DNA of 64,000 nt from Symsagittifera roscoffensis (taxonomy: Eukaryota; Xenacoelomorpha; Acoela; Convolutidae). The stretch spans positions 2,542,001 through 2,606,000 of the forward strand of contig NC_087065.1 in assembly GCF_963678635.1 (NCBI RefSeq), in the 5' to 3' direction. Position numbers and translations under genes: made by a program. Numbering within the stretch: position 1 is the stretch's first letter; every line of letters begins with the position of its first letter. The notes under the pieces were generated by a model. That model was not told the origin of the DNA, did not search any database, and saw nothing but the letters and a program-made list of their open reading frames with translations. This document shows, in pieces, positions 31,896 through 43,700 of the stretch.

Positions 31896-34505
31896 CAAAA
31901 AAGCCTGAAACTCAAATCCAGACCTTTTATTTAAACTTCCAGGGACTAGACAAAATTTCCAACAAAGCAAAAGGGCATCAAATATGTGTAAACAAAATAT
32001 GTGTAACAACAATATGTGTATGGGCAATTGCAACTAGGTGAGATCAAAATATCTGACTTAAAGAGCAAACTTGTTTTTTTTAAACATCGGTAAAGAAAAT
32101 AAACTTCATAAAAAGCGAGATATGTTTTTTGGTTCCTTAAGCCTTTTTTAAATTATTCTATCAAATCAAAACTCAAAATTGACAGGATTTGGAATTCTTC
32201 AAAAAATTTCCCATAAAAACGTGTTTCCAGTTATCTAAAAGAAAGAAACTTTGAAAAACATTTAACTTGAAGCTGCCTGCGACAACTTGATTGATTGATT
32301 GCTGTGATTAACGATGTAAAAGTTAAGAAGTTAACGAAAAAAAGAGGCCGAGATGTTGGCAATTTTGTACCAGAAGATATTAACCACAACAGTGGTAAAT
32401 ATTTTTGTTGACAATATCCAACTATTTTCAGCTTTAGAGTGAAATTAGAACTAATTCAAAGTTTGATCAGCAGTATGATTAACAGTCTATACAGTTTTCT
32501 AACTCCACTAAGCAAAAACTGTAGATTAACTAGTATGTCATGTTGATTTGATTTCTTGGTTTTACTCCCTGTTTGTAGAGTTTTCAACATCACAAATCTG
32601 CGTGAAAAAAAGTTATATAGAGCTGATTATTAGATTTTGAACTAGCTCAAATTTGGTGGCATTTCGATTTGAAGCTTTCTTTAAAAACGTGTTTGAGTTA
32701 TCTAATGGAGAAGATTTTTTTAAACAAACAATCAACTTGAAGTTGTCTGCTGTATCTTGTATGACTGATGACTCTGATTGAGGCTACGAAACTTAGGAAT
32801 TTAAAAAAAAAATCGAGGCATTTTTATACGAGAAAATAAAAACCACTCGTTCACAAGTAAAAATGTTAGTATTATGCTGCTGGTTTCAAAAATAGAGTAA
32901 AAATACAAATAAAACAAAAATTTCTATCAGCGGTATGATTAGCTTTCTATTAGCACAAACAAACATCGTGATGCAGCGAGTGATAGAACAAATTGAAGCC
33001 TTTTTGTCGTATTTCGAGCGAAGTTTATAAATTTTCAAAAGGTTTTCTCAGTATCTAGAAAAACTGTTATAGAATTTTTGAGTTTTTTGAAAGTTTGAGC
33101 GAATGAAGAGAGCGAGCTGGTTTATAAGCGCTAATTTATGCTTAATTTAAGCCCTAAGCAAATAAAATTATTTCTTGGAGTTTTAAGGGCCATTTTGGAA
33201 AAGTTTTTTTTTGTGTTACTCGTCATTTTTGTACAACATTTTTTGTCCAATTTGCCTATTTTACTATGCCTGTTGAATATGCCTAAAACATGCTCTTACG
33301 TCAGATCCTTTTATCAAACCACGCTGAAAAAACTACACTAATTTTGAAAAGGAACTTTTGAGAACTTAAAAGTAGTTTTTAAAGACTTTGGTCGGAACTT
33401 ACTGTTCTTCTTGCACAGTTACCGGCTATCCTTTGCTATTGATTAAAATTAGTGTTAATTTTGTTCGTGACACAACATCACTTAAAATGTAAAGCTTGTG
33501 ATAAGCTGTGGTCTCTTAGTTTTCGATGTTTTGCGTTTGATGCTCTTCAGTTTTTTTATCTGATAATAAGTTTTTGATATGTAAATTTCAGTCTATGTAA
33601 CAAAAATACAATTTTATCTTCATTGTTCTAACTAAAAACCATCAATTCCTGCAGATTTCTCGTCATTTAAGATACCGAGAATTGAGCCAGTGTATGATGG
33701 GGGTGGGCTGTAAAAAATATTTCACAAGCCGTATTCTTTGTCAGCAGAAACCGAATCACTAGCTCAAAGTAAGAGCTCAAATTGTTTCGAATGCTGGCAT
33801 CGAGAATGTCATTAGCATCTTTACCATTTGATTGGCACTTTGCTAGTAGCAGGTCTGGAGTTTGCGGAAAACCAGAATCGAATAGAAGTTGAACTATTCT
33901 CTAACTCTTCGCCGTCTGAAACATAATATGGATCTCTTAAACTATATCCCCCCTCGGGCACCTTGTAACAAATATCCCTCCGCCCCCCCCCCTATAAAGC
34001 AATAAATGAACGGTTAAGCATATGAGAATATTTTGTACTTACTATAAAGAATATCATCCCCCTATAAAGAAAAAAATCAACGGTTAAACATATTAGAATT
34101 ATATACCTAATAACGAATCTCTCCCCCCCCCTTACAAAAGGGGGGTATAGTTACAGAGATCCGGTAGCATATCTGGTATTTAGATTAGTGGGTGTTCTCG
34201 GGTCGAGATTTTGACTTTATGTCGAATCCAAAATGGTCAGATATCATAGGTAAAAGTCGACACGAACCATTCAGCCAAAAACTGAGTCGAAACATAAAAT
34301 TGAACTGGGTCGAACCAGATGTCAGAACCGATTCAATGTACAAAATTTGATTCAATTTTCAGGTGAAAAGAAAAAAGGAAATACATTTTCTTTGGAGTTG
34401 AGAGAAAGCATAATGGCATTTATGAACTTGTTTTACTAGCTCATTTACACTAGTACTATAAAAATCATAATCTTATGATTAATATTTTAGATTTTTGTTC
34501 CGACC
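31896..34505. other. Intergenic DNA between DNAI1 and the giant LTR element
   Basis: No gene is seen. About 32215-32640 and 32685-32960 look like two diverged tandem copies roughly 468 bp apart (cgtgtttccagttatctaa against cgtgtttgagttatctaa). The block at 33110-33450 resembles 53620-53980. A foldback element lies at 33930-34162. Confidence 0.5.
33930..34162. mobile_element. Foldback element with ggatctct ends
   Basis: The ends are ggatctcttaaactatatcc and, inverted, ggtatagttacagagatcc. Inside are two direct copies of a roughly 80-bp unit containing ccctataaag and caacggttaa-type motifs. C runs flank both ends. Confidence 0.55.
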
Positions 34506-34509
34506 ATTT

Positions 34510-34919
34510 TGGAACCTGATCTAAACTACATTTTATGATTGGATAAATTAGATATTTTACCACTGTAAAGTATTTAATATTAACCAATCATGATCCATCT
34601 AACTAACAACCCACTTATTTGTAAGTGCTGAAATTACTTGTAATTTCAGCACCAGAGAGATTTGAATTTAACTTAGAAATTAGTTGACTCTCCAAGAAGA
34701 CTTCAGCAACCGCAATAAACCAGTATACCCTAGATCTATTGAGCCTAGCAGAGACTAATTAAACAACCTGAGACTAGATAGTATAAGAGTAAGATTAGGA
34801 TTGGTATTAGACTAAGAAGTTGCACGAATCTATCCGGCCGAAAATAAGATAGCGTGACGAGCAGACGGTGTACCCTATCCGAAATTACTCTATGAGTTAT
34901 ACCCTTCGCTCATAACTCA
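34510..34919 (+). repeat. 5' LTR of the giant element
   Basis: 410 bp, TG..CA ends. It contains a perfect 13-bp hairpin, GTGCTGAAATTAC and its complement separated by TT (34625-34652). It differs from the 3' LTR at four sites. U3/R/U5 limits cannot be set from sequence alone. Confidence 0.95.
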
Positions 34920-36169
34920 TCTGGTGCGACCATAAGTCTCGAACAAGACCTTAATAGCTTAGAATTAACCAAAAATAGATTAGAATTTAGACAAAACATT
35001 TTTAAAAATGTTACACGACAATAATTTAATCGAAATGTCTCTACGACTCAATAGATCAAAGCCAATATTCCGAACGATAAGAGAACTACCCGGAATTGCA
35101 AGAAGACCTCGAACCAGAGACGACATACGACAAAGTAGAAACTTACCATATAGTTATATGATAGTTCGGCAAAAGCCAACACAAACTTTTGTATTTAGAA
35201 TACTACTAGCAATGAATTTAGATTTTCATTTGCAAACATAAAATCTTGAAGTCAATCTTCAAAATCATTTCAGGCGCTAAACCAAATTATTAATATACAA
35301 TAACGATTGATAAGGAGATCTCAGATCGTTTTCCTAAATTCTGCAGTAATATACAAAACATGTTTGAAAAATATTTATTGAAAAATCAAAATAAAAATTA
35401 GTAGCATGACAATAAATGGTTAGTAATTATAAATCATCCTGTTGTTCCAGCTTCATCACCTAAACATAACAGCATTCATAAGCTCACTAATATCATAAAA
35501 ACACTAAATCTTTTCTCTACACAAATTTAAATCATTTTAAACTTAAATTCACTTAATTTTAAAATCAGATCATCAAGGCTTATCCTTGGATCTTAAATCA
35601 TTTTCTATTTAATTAAATATCAAACTTGATCATCAAGGCCTATCCATGGATCAAAAAGAACAACTTTGTTCTCCCCCACCCACTTAACTAGTGTCTAACG
35701 ACCTCAAACGTCGATTCACTATCCAACCCTTTCTAAAAACCCAGGACTAATAGAAATTTTTAAACAAAACTAATCATTCAAATTAGGATAAACAGTGAAG
35801 AACTTCGGTTATTCATCCTTCACTTGATCCCCCCTCTTACCAGACCCAGGATAAATCTTAGACTTAGTAAGTTTAAAATAGTATCTAACGAACTACTCGC
35901 GTTCTAATTATACCTGAACCTTGTGGATCGATTTACTATTCTCCAACCCTTGAACACAATCACTACCCCTAAGTAAGATTAAGTAAGTTAACACCTTAGC
36001 TTATACTAGCCACGAGAAAATAAAAAATCATTCTTCGGAATAGATATACTTTTCTCTCCAACCCTGAACAAATAGACCAAGGTTAAGCTAACCAAAAAAT
36101 CGTAAGGACTAACAGTTTAAGCAAATAGAAATCATTTAACAACCTTTTGCACCCGTCATCCTAAACCTT
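34920..36169 (+). promoter_or_regulatory. Leader of the giant element with a candidate primer-binding site
   Basis: Two bases after the 5' LTR, TGGTGCGACCATAAG starts at 34922 and could pair with a tRNA 3' end. The spacing to the T-loop-like ctcgaac is one base short of a normal tRNA, and I cannot name the tRNA. A 77-codon frame (35008-35241) follows and may be chance. Two similar hairpins, gatcatcaaggcttatcctt and gatcatcaaggcctatccat, each closing with ggatc, lie at about 35568-35592 and 35628-35652 and could be RNA structures. No other gene is seen. Confidence 0.55.
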
Positions 36170-36637
36170 ATGTCATTTAAAAACCTAGGAAATAAACAAA
36201 CAATCGTTTTACACAATTGTGAAATAGATAACAAAAAATACGACCTTGTAATCACACCACACACACAAACAGTTGGATATATCAGAACAAAACGACAAAC
36301 ACTAAAAAGAAAAATAATAACTAAACAAAGACAAATAACACGAAAAAGATTTTCAAAAAATCGAAACGCATTTTCAGAATCAGAAACCAACAGTTTAGAC
36401 GAACTTTATAAACTAAAAGAATCAATAGATAAAAATTGCCCAATTCACGATCAATTATATTTCTCTGACTCAGAAACAACTTCAAATTCATCGAAAAGAG
36501 GAAAAAGAAGAATAAAAAAGCAGTATAAACACAAACCAGTACATTTATACAATTGGAATCAACCAATTAGACACATTGATAATTACATATTAACAGTCAT
36601 CGAACGAAAAAATGAGCTCAACACACACCCCAGGTGA
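36170..36637 (+). CDS. Giant-element ORF upstream of gag, 155 codons, basic
   Basis: The frame encodes a Lys/Arg-rich protein with an N-terminal half containing YDLVITPHTQTVGYIRTKRQ and a second basic cluster (KRGKRRIKKQYKHK). No signal peptide or membrane helix is visible. It overlaps the next ORF by 26 nt in another frame. The position before gag is unusual. The basic clusters would suit nucleic-acid binding or nuclear localisation, which is inference. I do not recognise a family. Confidence 0.6.
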   Translation: MSFKNLGNKQTIVLHNCEIDNKKYDLVITPHTQTVGYIRTKRQTLKRKIITKQRQITRKRFSKNRNAFSESETNSLDELYKLKESIDKNCPIHDQLYFSDSETTSNSSKRGKRRIKKQYKHKPVHLYNWNQPIRHIDNYILTVIERKNELNTHPR

Positions 36638-37646
36638 AGAAAGTCCAGATGATGATGATATCTTCCCCTTTATCGTAGATGCAACCACTGATAGAGGACA
36701 GCATATATTTTGCAAAAATTTACTCTTAAATTTGTTTGAACCCGGAATCAGTCCATGTAAAACAGAGTTCCCAGATGTAAAAATCAAAAGACAAATTATC
36801 GATCACTATTTGAAAGATATATGTAACTTAACACAACAATACGGAATCTACTCCATAGAATTCAACTCACCAAACCAGAATCACAGCAAATATGTAATTC
36901 AAACAGACGACCTTGATTTAGAATTCTCAAAAGTATTCTCAGAATATATAAAAAGCATACAATATCATAACTCACAAAGAGCAAACTCCATATTCACCAA
37001 TGAAGTTTTTGCAATAATATATAGTTATATCTCGATATTAGAAAACGAAATCCCAATCACAAATGTTTCACCGACAGAAACATCTAAACATATAAGAGTA
37101 CGACATGAAATCACACTACTCTCTAGTTTTCTAAATATAATTAAAGAAAATTTCACGAAAGATGAAGTTTCACAACATACAAAACACGACTTACAAAAAA
37201 TTTTGGCATGGTTCATAATAGATTATTTCACACATAATATTGATTTAATTTCACAAGCAAGAAAAAATTTTAGACCCCAAAACTCAAACGATGATACTGC
37301 CATCACAGAACAATCAGACTATGTTTGGGACCCCGAATGGTCTCATCCCGCATTCATAAACTTCCCACAATCAATCTCAAGTCAAGCAATAAGTACGATA
37401 TCTTATGTAAGAGATTATGTAAGAGTAATACCATTAACCATTGATGCAACACCATTAAACTATAATACATTTTTACCTGATATGCAAAATAATAGTTTAA
37501 ACTCCACAGTCATACACAATGAAAACCTCAATGGAACTAGAAATCTCACTCAACAAGATATCCAGACACCATCACACTTCATAAATGAAGAAATCGTACA
37601 CACAACAACTACAAAAAAAGCATTTCACCGATACGTCCAAATTTAA
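36612..37646 (+). CDS. Giant-element ORF upstream of gag, 344 codons
   Basis: An intact frame starting MSSTHTPGEESPDDDDIFPF. It is mostly helical-looking and polar, with an acidic start and a Thr/Asn-rich end. There are no Cys-His clusters, signal peptide or membrane helix. It ends 86 nt before the Gag-Pol start. It might be a separate matrix-like protein, since the following frame has capsid and nucleocapsid parts, but this is inference. Family not recognised. Confidence 0.65.
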   Translation: MSSTHTPGEESPDDDDIFPFIVDATTDRGQHIFCKNLLLNLFEPGISPCKTEFPDVKIKRQIIDHYLKDICNLTQQYGIYSIEFNSPNQNHSKYVIQTDDLDLEFSKVFSEYIKSIQYHNSQRANSIFTNEVFAIIYSYISILENEIPITNVSPTETSKHIRVRHEITLLSSFLNIIKENFTKDEVSQHTKHDLQKILAWFIIDYFTHNIDLISQARKNFRPQNSNDDTAITEQSDYVWDPEWSHPAFINFPQSISSQAISTISYVRDYVRVIPLTIDATPLNYNTFLPDMQNNSLNSTVIHNENLNGTRNLTQQDIQTPSHFINEEIVHTTTTKKAFHRYVQI

Positions 37647-37732
37647 CAACACCAAGAAATACAAACCCTTCACAAACACAGGTAACCCTACAATCAACCG
37701 TTAAACCTTCGGTTGCCCCAAAATATTCACAC

Positions 37733-40700
37733 ATGGATTACCAAACATACAGACCCATGACAATACCGCCAAAAACACGCAAAACGTTCACTAGAAACAA
37801 TTTTGCAGACCATAATTATAATTACACACATCCATCAAAAACAAATTATCAACCACGAAAAAATTTTAGTAATTATACAAGATCTCGAAACTGGGATAAC
37901 TCAATGGCACCACCTAATTCAGTAAATTTCCAAACAAATTTACATCCTTCACAGGATCGTAGTGAAAACTATCCATTTTTTCAACAAAATAAAAATAAAA
38001 AACAAACATCTGATCAAATGGATTACTTATCCTCAGATGATGATTTTTTACAACCAGATATATTTGCACCATATAATCAAGAATATCGTGGACAAGGAAT
38101 ACAGAAACCACATACATACCATAGAATTTTTTCTCCACAACCAATAGATACACAAAATCAACAACCAATTCAGCAACAAAACCCAATTAATACACAATCG
38201 TTTCAACCAATTCAGCAACAAAACCCAATGATTGCACACTCGTACCAACCAACACAAATGCAAAATGAAATACCACTCCCATATTATCTTCAACAACACG
38301 AAATAACAAGAAATCAACTTTCAAATTTTTCTCAAATGCCAAATGCAGCAGAATCATTACAAATGACAATGAATCCATACCTTACGGGTGGATCATCAAT
38401 AACATCAAATAAACCTTTAATGGTATTCACAGGAACAGACCCTGAATATTCTGTAGAAGACTATTTAAATGCAGTAACAGCAAATTTGATATTAAATATA
38501 GGACCTGAACCAATTAATACGCCACTACATCAAAACTGGATACATCGACGCACAGCGTTGATACAAACAACTTTAGATGGCGCAGCCCAAAAATGGTTTT
38601 CAGTATTGCCTCTAGAAATAAAATCAAATTGGAAAAGGTTTAGACAAGAGTTTTCAAAAATGTTTGACTCCGAAAGAAACAAACAACAACAAAGAGTTTT
38701 ATGTAATGAAATTTGCAGATTACCAAATGAAACCATCAAGCAATTAGCAGTACGCATCGAAACACTAGTTCGAAAAGCATATTCATTAAATACACATGAC
38801 TATAAAAACACAAAGATGACAGAAATCTTAATGATGACCTTAACACCGCAATTAAGAAAAATAGCAATAAAAAAGAGAGCATCCCAACCTTCTTCAATTC
38901 GAGAACCCGATTTAGATTTTCGAAAACTAGTACACAAACTAGAACAAGCAGAAATCACAATGAAACTCGAAGAAACAGAAAATCTGAAATTACAATATGT
39001 TAACCGAATCGAAACAAATACCACAAGTATCAACAATATACAGGAATCAGATACAGACCTCGTTGAAAAAATCACTGAAATACTCAATGTTTACGAAAAA
39101 CACCCAAACTTTAAAGGCAAACCATCTTTCAAAAAATCGTGTAATTATTGCCGACGATACGGACATAGTATTTCTGAATGTAGACAAAAACAGCAAGATA
39201 ATCAAAATAAACCTCAAAAATACAAAGAACCAAATAAGTCATTCTATCAATACATGAAAAAAGATCAAAATCTACCGAACAAAAATGTATACAGCAACAA
39301 TAGTTCAGGAAAACCACTCCCGAACAATACAAATTATACAAGAAACCAATCACCACATAACTCAAGTTATAGAGGAAGATCGCCAGAACGAAGAAATACA
39401 CAAAATTTGTCACAAAATCACTACAATAGACCAATTAGTCGAAATAACTACTCCAGATCAAATTCAAATACAACACGATTTGTTTCTAGATCTAATTCCC
39501 AATCAAGAAATAATTACTATCCAAACAATCAATCACGAAATTCATCATACAATAGGAATAGAAACTACTCCAATAATCGGAATAGAAGTTATTCAAACAA
39601 CCGAAACCAGAATTATCCGAACAATCGATCAAGGAATAACTCATATAATAGATCGAACTATAACAGACCAAACAATAATTATCAAAACAGATCACGAAAT
39701 AATTCACAAAATCGACATTCAAGTTATAATAATCGTTATAGAAATTATTCCCAATCACCACACAGGAATAATAACCATTATAATAATTCTAATAATCGCC
39801 ATAGAAGTAGTACACCTAAGCATCAAAGGAATATAGATCAAGTACAATCAAATCCAGAAACAACATCAGACCCTCCAGGTATTGATGACACAGTAAATGA
39901 TACGTTACAACTCAATCAAATAAACTGTGAATCATCAGACTCAGAAAGTGATACAGAAAATACTCTCGCCATCAATATGATAGCAGTCAAAAATGACTAT
40001 GAACCTATCATATATGAACAACCATTTTCATCACACATATATGAAAATCAATCAGAACTCCTTCACAATTATTATATTGAACCCATCCATTCCACACCGA
40101 CGACGCAAAAAACTAATGAAATTAACACTACAAATCAACCCAATGAGAATGACAAAACAAAATGCTTGAATACAAATCATATCTATCAAAACATACAAAA
40201 AGAACAACCCAAAGAAAAAATTTGGACAATACCATTTCTTTTAGAAAGTCCAAGAAGCAAAGAATTTCAACCACCAGATCTTGAAATTGATTTTTTAATT
40301 GATTCAGGAGCAGAATCCAACATAATAAACATTCCCACATGGAATGAGATAAAAGCATTACACCCAAAATTAACACCTCTTGAAACCTCCAGTAAACTAG
40401 CAACAGCACAAGGATCAACATTGGTAAACTATGGAAAAATTCAATTATTTCTTCTCCCCACAAGAACAATGGAGCAAAATAAAATTTTAACTAAACCATT
40501 TAAACAAATATTCCATATCACCGATATTAAACATAATATCATTGGAATACCATTCATATCTAAATATATACCAACAATCAACATCTTGAATAGTAAAATA
40601 TTAATCAAAGATAAATACACAAAAGCAAAAGACACATCCCTAACATTTTTTCAAAGATTAAACAAACAACCACCATTCTTTTCAAAATTTTATCCAATAT

Positions 40701-43700
40701 ATAACCAACAAAGAAAACACCTGAAACCACTATCAGGAAACATATATAATTTTTCAATAAAACAAGTTCACCAATATGATAAAAAGCAAAACAAACAAAA
40801 ATTTTATATGTCAGATTTTGAATTCAAACCTATTCATAAATTTTTCAAAATCACAATCTCATCAATAAAATATTTGAAAAACTCGAATTCAGATATTATT
40901 TCCTTACATGTATACAACAATACACCCTATCAAGTAACACTACCTTTAGGACTTTTAGGCTATTGCGAAACCAACGCTACGATATCACCAATATACGAAA
41001 AAGCATATCGCGTAAATAATATATTCCAATTATTAGATATTTGTCAATCCACAATTCTTAATGAAGAATTATCCATAAATAATATAATAAGTAACGAAAA
41101 AAGAAATACGGATTATTTCACAAAAACCCCATATTTCAAACCTACATTCAACATAAGTAACTACACAGAGAATCAACAGAAATTTTTAACAATGTTTAAT
41201 TTCCAACATTCACAAATAACACAAGACGAATTTGAAAAATTAGCCAAACAGCTAATTAAATATTCATCAGTCTATGCAACATCCAAATTTGATGTTGGTA
41301 GAATCAGCTCATCACTACATCTCCCATTAAAACCAGACGCAGTTTTCAAAAAACAAAGAGCAAGTAAAGTACCAATTCACTTACACGATAAAGTGAACAG
41401 ATTACTCGACATTTTAGAACAATACAACATTATATCACCAGTAAATAAAGAAGAACAACCAAAAGGCAACACATTTATCAACCCTGTTATCATTCTAGCT
41501 AAAGGAGAATCATTAAAAATCGTTCTCGATGCTAGATACCTCAACTCACTCATAGATGAATCAAAGTGTAATTGGCCCATTGAACCAATACAAGTTATTT
41601 TAACAAAAATAAACGGAAAATACTTTACCACCGCCGATATGAATAGTGCATACAATCAAATGCCATTAGATGAACAATCGCGACGTTTAACACAATTTGT
41701 TATTGGAAACCAACAATATGAATTCAACCGCTTATTCTATGGAATATCCATAGGACCAGCAGCATTTTCAGCTTTTATGAACAAAATTTTTAGACCACTA
41801 ATACTCAAGAAAAACGCAATCACCTATTTAGACGATGTTTTTATGCAATCACAGACTAAAGAAGAAATGTTCAATGTTTTAGAACAATATCACCAAATAC
41901 TTCAGAACGAAAATCTGAAGGCCGCCCCCGATAAATCACACTTCTTTTTGACAAGAGTTAAATTCTTAGGACATAATATAGAAAGAAAAACAATCACCCC
42001 ATTAAAATTACGCATTGATGCTATTCAAAAACTCCAACCACCAACAAATAAAAAGAAAATCCAAGAATTCCTTGGAATGTTAAACTTTTTAAGCAAATAT
42101 GTTTATAAAATGCAATTATATCTACGACCATTCTATAATATACTTAGACAACAAAATAATTTTGAATGGAATACAGAACATCAAGCACGATTTGAAGAAA
42201 TAAAGAAACTATTAACTGAACAAATTTCAAACACAATTCCAGATCCCGATCAACCATTTTATGCAATGTGCGATGCTTCGAACTTTGGCATCGGCGCAGC
42301 ATTATTACAATCACATAATGGTACAAATAAAATGAACCTCATATCAGCAAATTCTCGATTATTCACTCAAGCAGAGCTACGACTCTCCACTCTAATGAGA
42401 GAATGTACAGCTATAATATATACACTAAAAAAATATGAATTTCTGATACTTGGATCAAAACATCCCACAGTTCTATTCACAGACCATAAACCAATCATCT
42501 TTCTTTTTACACAAAAGTCTAATCCAAACCACCGAGTTTATAGATTTCAACTAATTTTAATGAAATTCCCAAACTTACATATAGTTTGGACCGCAGGAAA
42601 AAATCTTGCATTACCAGACACTTTAAGTCGAAATACGCCACCTGAATTACTTACACGTAAAACCACAGTTGAAATACCCAAAAATATAAAATTCTACCTT
42701 GCAGAAAATGAAACATCACCCCGATTGGAATGCAAATATGCAGTAAAAACTGACGTTGAACAATCACAAATAAATAATTTACAAAATTTCCCACTTTATT
42801 TAGATTGTCAAAATAATCACTATGAAGTTGATCTACTTGGAACATCAACTTTTAAACCAATCCCATATTCACAATGGATAAAAAATAACACCCAACAAAA
42901 AAGAGTAAAACAACACTCGCATAAAAAAGACCTTTTTCCACTAATTGAAAAAGAAAACCTAACTGATAAAATAAATTTATCAGGACCACAAACAAACGAT
43001 TCAAAATACACAATAAATCAAGTTTTTGACCTCCATGACCCACTTGATACAATACCCTTATCTAAATTAGAAATTGAAAACATTTTTCTCCCCCCAACAG
43101 AAGCAATTACAATTTCAACACTGAAACAATATCAAAATCTTGACCCAGTAATTCGACAACTAAAATCATGGCACAAATATAAAACTAAACCTATCAAGGC
43201 AGATTCAACTATTCTAGGAAACAAAACACTCCTCCGATACTTTCGCAAAATTAATAACACAACAATTAACGAAAATACAGACCTTTTAGAATATAAATTA
43301 AATGAATTTACAGTTCCCTGTCTCCCTTTAAGTATGATTCTCATAGCTTTTAATATTTCATATACACAAAATATTAAAGGACACTCTGGATCAGAGAAAA
43401 CATATTCAAATTTTATACAAAACTTTTATTTCCCAAATGCACCAATTTGGATAAAAGTACTATGCAATGACTGTATAGTATGTCAACTAAATAAACCTTA
43501 CCCAAATCAAAAACAAATAGCACAGAAACAAGATTTTAAAGGACAAAGTTTGTACTTTAACCACCGTATCTCATTTGATACTAAAGGACCAATTTCACCC
43601 TCATCAGAAGGAAACTCCTACATTATGGTAATTGTTGACGCATTTACACATTATGTAGCACTTAAACCAGTACCACATTGTAACGCTTATTATGCCTACA

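Noticed and set aside
31632..32033. Open frames spanning the run of N
   Set aside because: They exist only because undetermined bases contain no stops.
39285..39836. 183-codon frame overlapping the zinc-knuckle and Asn/Arg-rich part of Gag
   Set aside because: A frame-shifted shadow of the low-complexity coding region; Ile/Thr-rich and without its own signals.
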